This document shows positions 4,978-5,646 of a stretch of DNA of 5,646 nucleotides, piece by piece (position 1 is the stretch's first letter; every line of letters starts with the position of its first letter). The position numbers were made by a program, and so were the translations under genes. Origin of the DNA: Actinomycetes bacterium (GTDB lineage: Bacteria; Actinomycetota; Acidimicrobiia; Acidimicrobiales; Microtrichaceae); assembly GCA_023423475.1 (NCBI GenBank), contig JAFAFN010000170.1, forward strand, positions 1 through 5,646, written 5' to 3'. Under the pieces are notes generated by a model. The model was not told where the DNA came from, searched no databases, and saw only the letters and a list, made by a program, of their open reading frames with translations.

Positions 4978-5646
4978 TCACCGAGCGTGCAGGTTCGGGA
5001 TCCAGCAGCGCACGGTCCGGGTGTACTCGTCGTAGGACGCGCCGAAGCGCGCACGCAGGTCGGCCTCCTCCTCCGGACGGATGAGCAGGTCCCACACCAC
5101 CGCGCCAGCGACCGCAGCGACGAGCACCATCCACGACCCGAACCAGAGCCCGATGCCGATCGTCTGGAGCGCACCCGCGACCGCCATCGGGTTGCGCACC
5201 ACGCGGTACGGTCCGGCGACCACCAGATCCCTCGCCGTCGCAGCGGGCAGCGGTGTGCCCCGACCCAGCAGTGCCATGGTCACGCACGACCACAGACCGA
5301 GCGCGCTCGCGAGCAGGAACACCACGACACCGACGAGGTCGGCCCACGGTTGGGCGAGGAACGGCCAGCCGACCCCGAGCCGACGCTCGAGGGCGCTGAG
5401 CACCACCGGGACCACGACGAAGAACGTCGTCCAGAACACCACGAGCTGCGTCAGGCTGCGCCGCAGGTGGTGTGACCCCGTCGAGTCCTCGGCGACGCGG
5501 AACCTGAAGGGTCCGACGAAGAACCGGTCGGTCGGCAGTCGCCCGGACCAGATGGTGACCGTCGCCGCGACGCTGCCGATCGAGGCCAGCGCCATCAGCA
5601 CACAGCCCCAGCCCGCTCGTTGGGCCGCCAGCCCCTGGCCCCACAG
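4978..5646 (-). CDS. Isoprenylcysteine carboxyl methyltransferase-like membrane methyltransferase (5' end beyond window)
   Basis: This integral-membrane protein belongs to the ICMT/PEMT-like methyltransferase superfamily. These use S-adenosylmethionine on lipid or lipid-linked substrates; the real substrate here cannot be named. Counting from the GTG at 5601, hydrophobic segments lie at about 1-18, 51-70, 88-109 and 143-172. The diagnostic C-terminal part has G-P-Y-R-V-V-R-N-P-M (130-139), the acidic RPEEEADLRARFGASYDEY (175-193) and C-W-I-P near the end. These match the cofactor-binding motifs of the family. The stop is TGA (reverse of 4978-4980). The frame stays open from 5601 to the right edge and encodes a plausible N-terminal continuation (GQGLAAQRAGWG), while no good Shine-Dalgarno precedes the GTG at 5601 or the ATG at 5595. 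I therefore treat the gene as cut by the window edge. It converges on the esterase operon with a 24-bp gap. Confidence 0.8.
   Translation of the reverse strand: MWGQGLAAQRAGWGCVLMALASIGSVAATVTIWSGRLPTDRFFVGPFRFRVAEDSTGSHHLRRSLTQLVVFWTTFFVVVPVVLSALERRLGVGWPFLAQPWADLVGVVVFLLASALGLWSCVTMALLGRGTPLPAATARDLVVAGPYRVVRNPMAVAGALQTIGIGLWFGSWMVLVAAVAGAVVWDLLIRPEEEADLRARFGASYDEYTRTVRCWIPNLHAR

Noticed and set aside
4951..4980. Bidirectional terminator between the convergent genes
   Set aside because: TGAGC/GCTCA arms and the palindrome CGACCGGTCG (4964-4973) exist, but the outer stem is only 5 bp, the inner palindrome has no loop and there is no T-tract. Too weak to call.

Overview
The window is GC-rich throughout, with GTG starts, short intergenic gaps and a TANNNT-type promoter abutting a start codon. 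Together with secreted esterases of the antigen-85/esterase-D type, this points to a high-GC actinobacterium. An Acidimicrobiia-like or other deep actinobacterial lineage is possible, but nothing here fixes the taxon. The region reads as ordinary chromosome: there is no transposase, integrase, CRISPR array or phage gene.

Layout from left to right. A YczE/YitT-type integral membrane protein lies on the minus strand (16-726). A 154-bp divergent gap follows, then a complete one-piece tmRNA gene, ssrA (881-1272), on the plus strand. Its tag peptide reads AKNEQFALAA, its acceptor stem has the G3-U alanine identity pair, and no CCA is encoded. A long near-perfect hairpin starts inside the tmRNA acceptor strand and runs to 1310. 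It may act as terminator or as a 3'-processing element. Next comes a GTG-started, probably leaderless gene (1368-2513) for an unusual regulator with two complete TetR-type halves in one chain.

A 170-bp intergenic region (2514-2683) is rich in signals: a 16-bp direct repeat present twice, a small palindrome between the copies, a plausible promoter, a perfect 9-bp G+C hairpin in the leader and a strong Shine-Dalgarno. It leads into two tandem, translationally coupled, paralogous exported alpha/beta hydrolases (2684-3718 and 3715-4953). On the minus strand, convergent with them and 24 bp away, is a membrane-embedded isoprenylcysteine-carboxyl-methyltransferase-like protein that runs off the right edge.

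How the genes may work together: the esterase pair is very likely one operon. The tandem TetR protein just upstream on the same strand is the obvious candidate regulator of that operon and perhaps of itself, but this is inferred from position and from operator-like repeats only. The secreted esterases may act on envelope or extracellular lipid esters. The YczE-like protein, ssrA and the methyltransferase look like independent neighbours.
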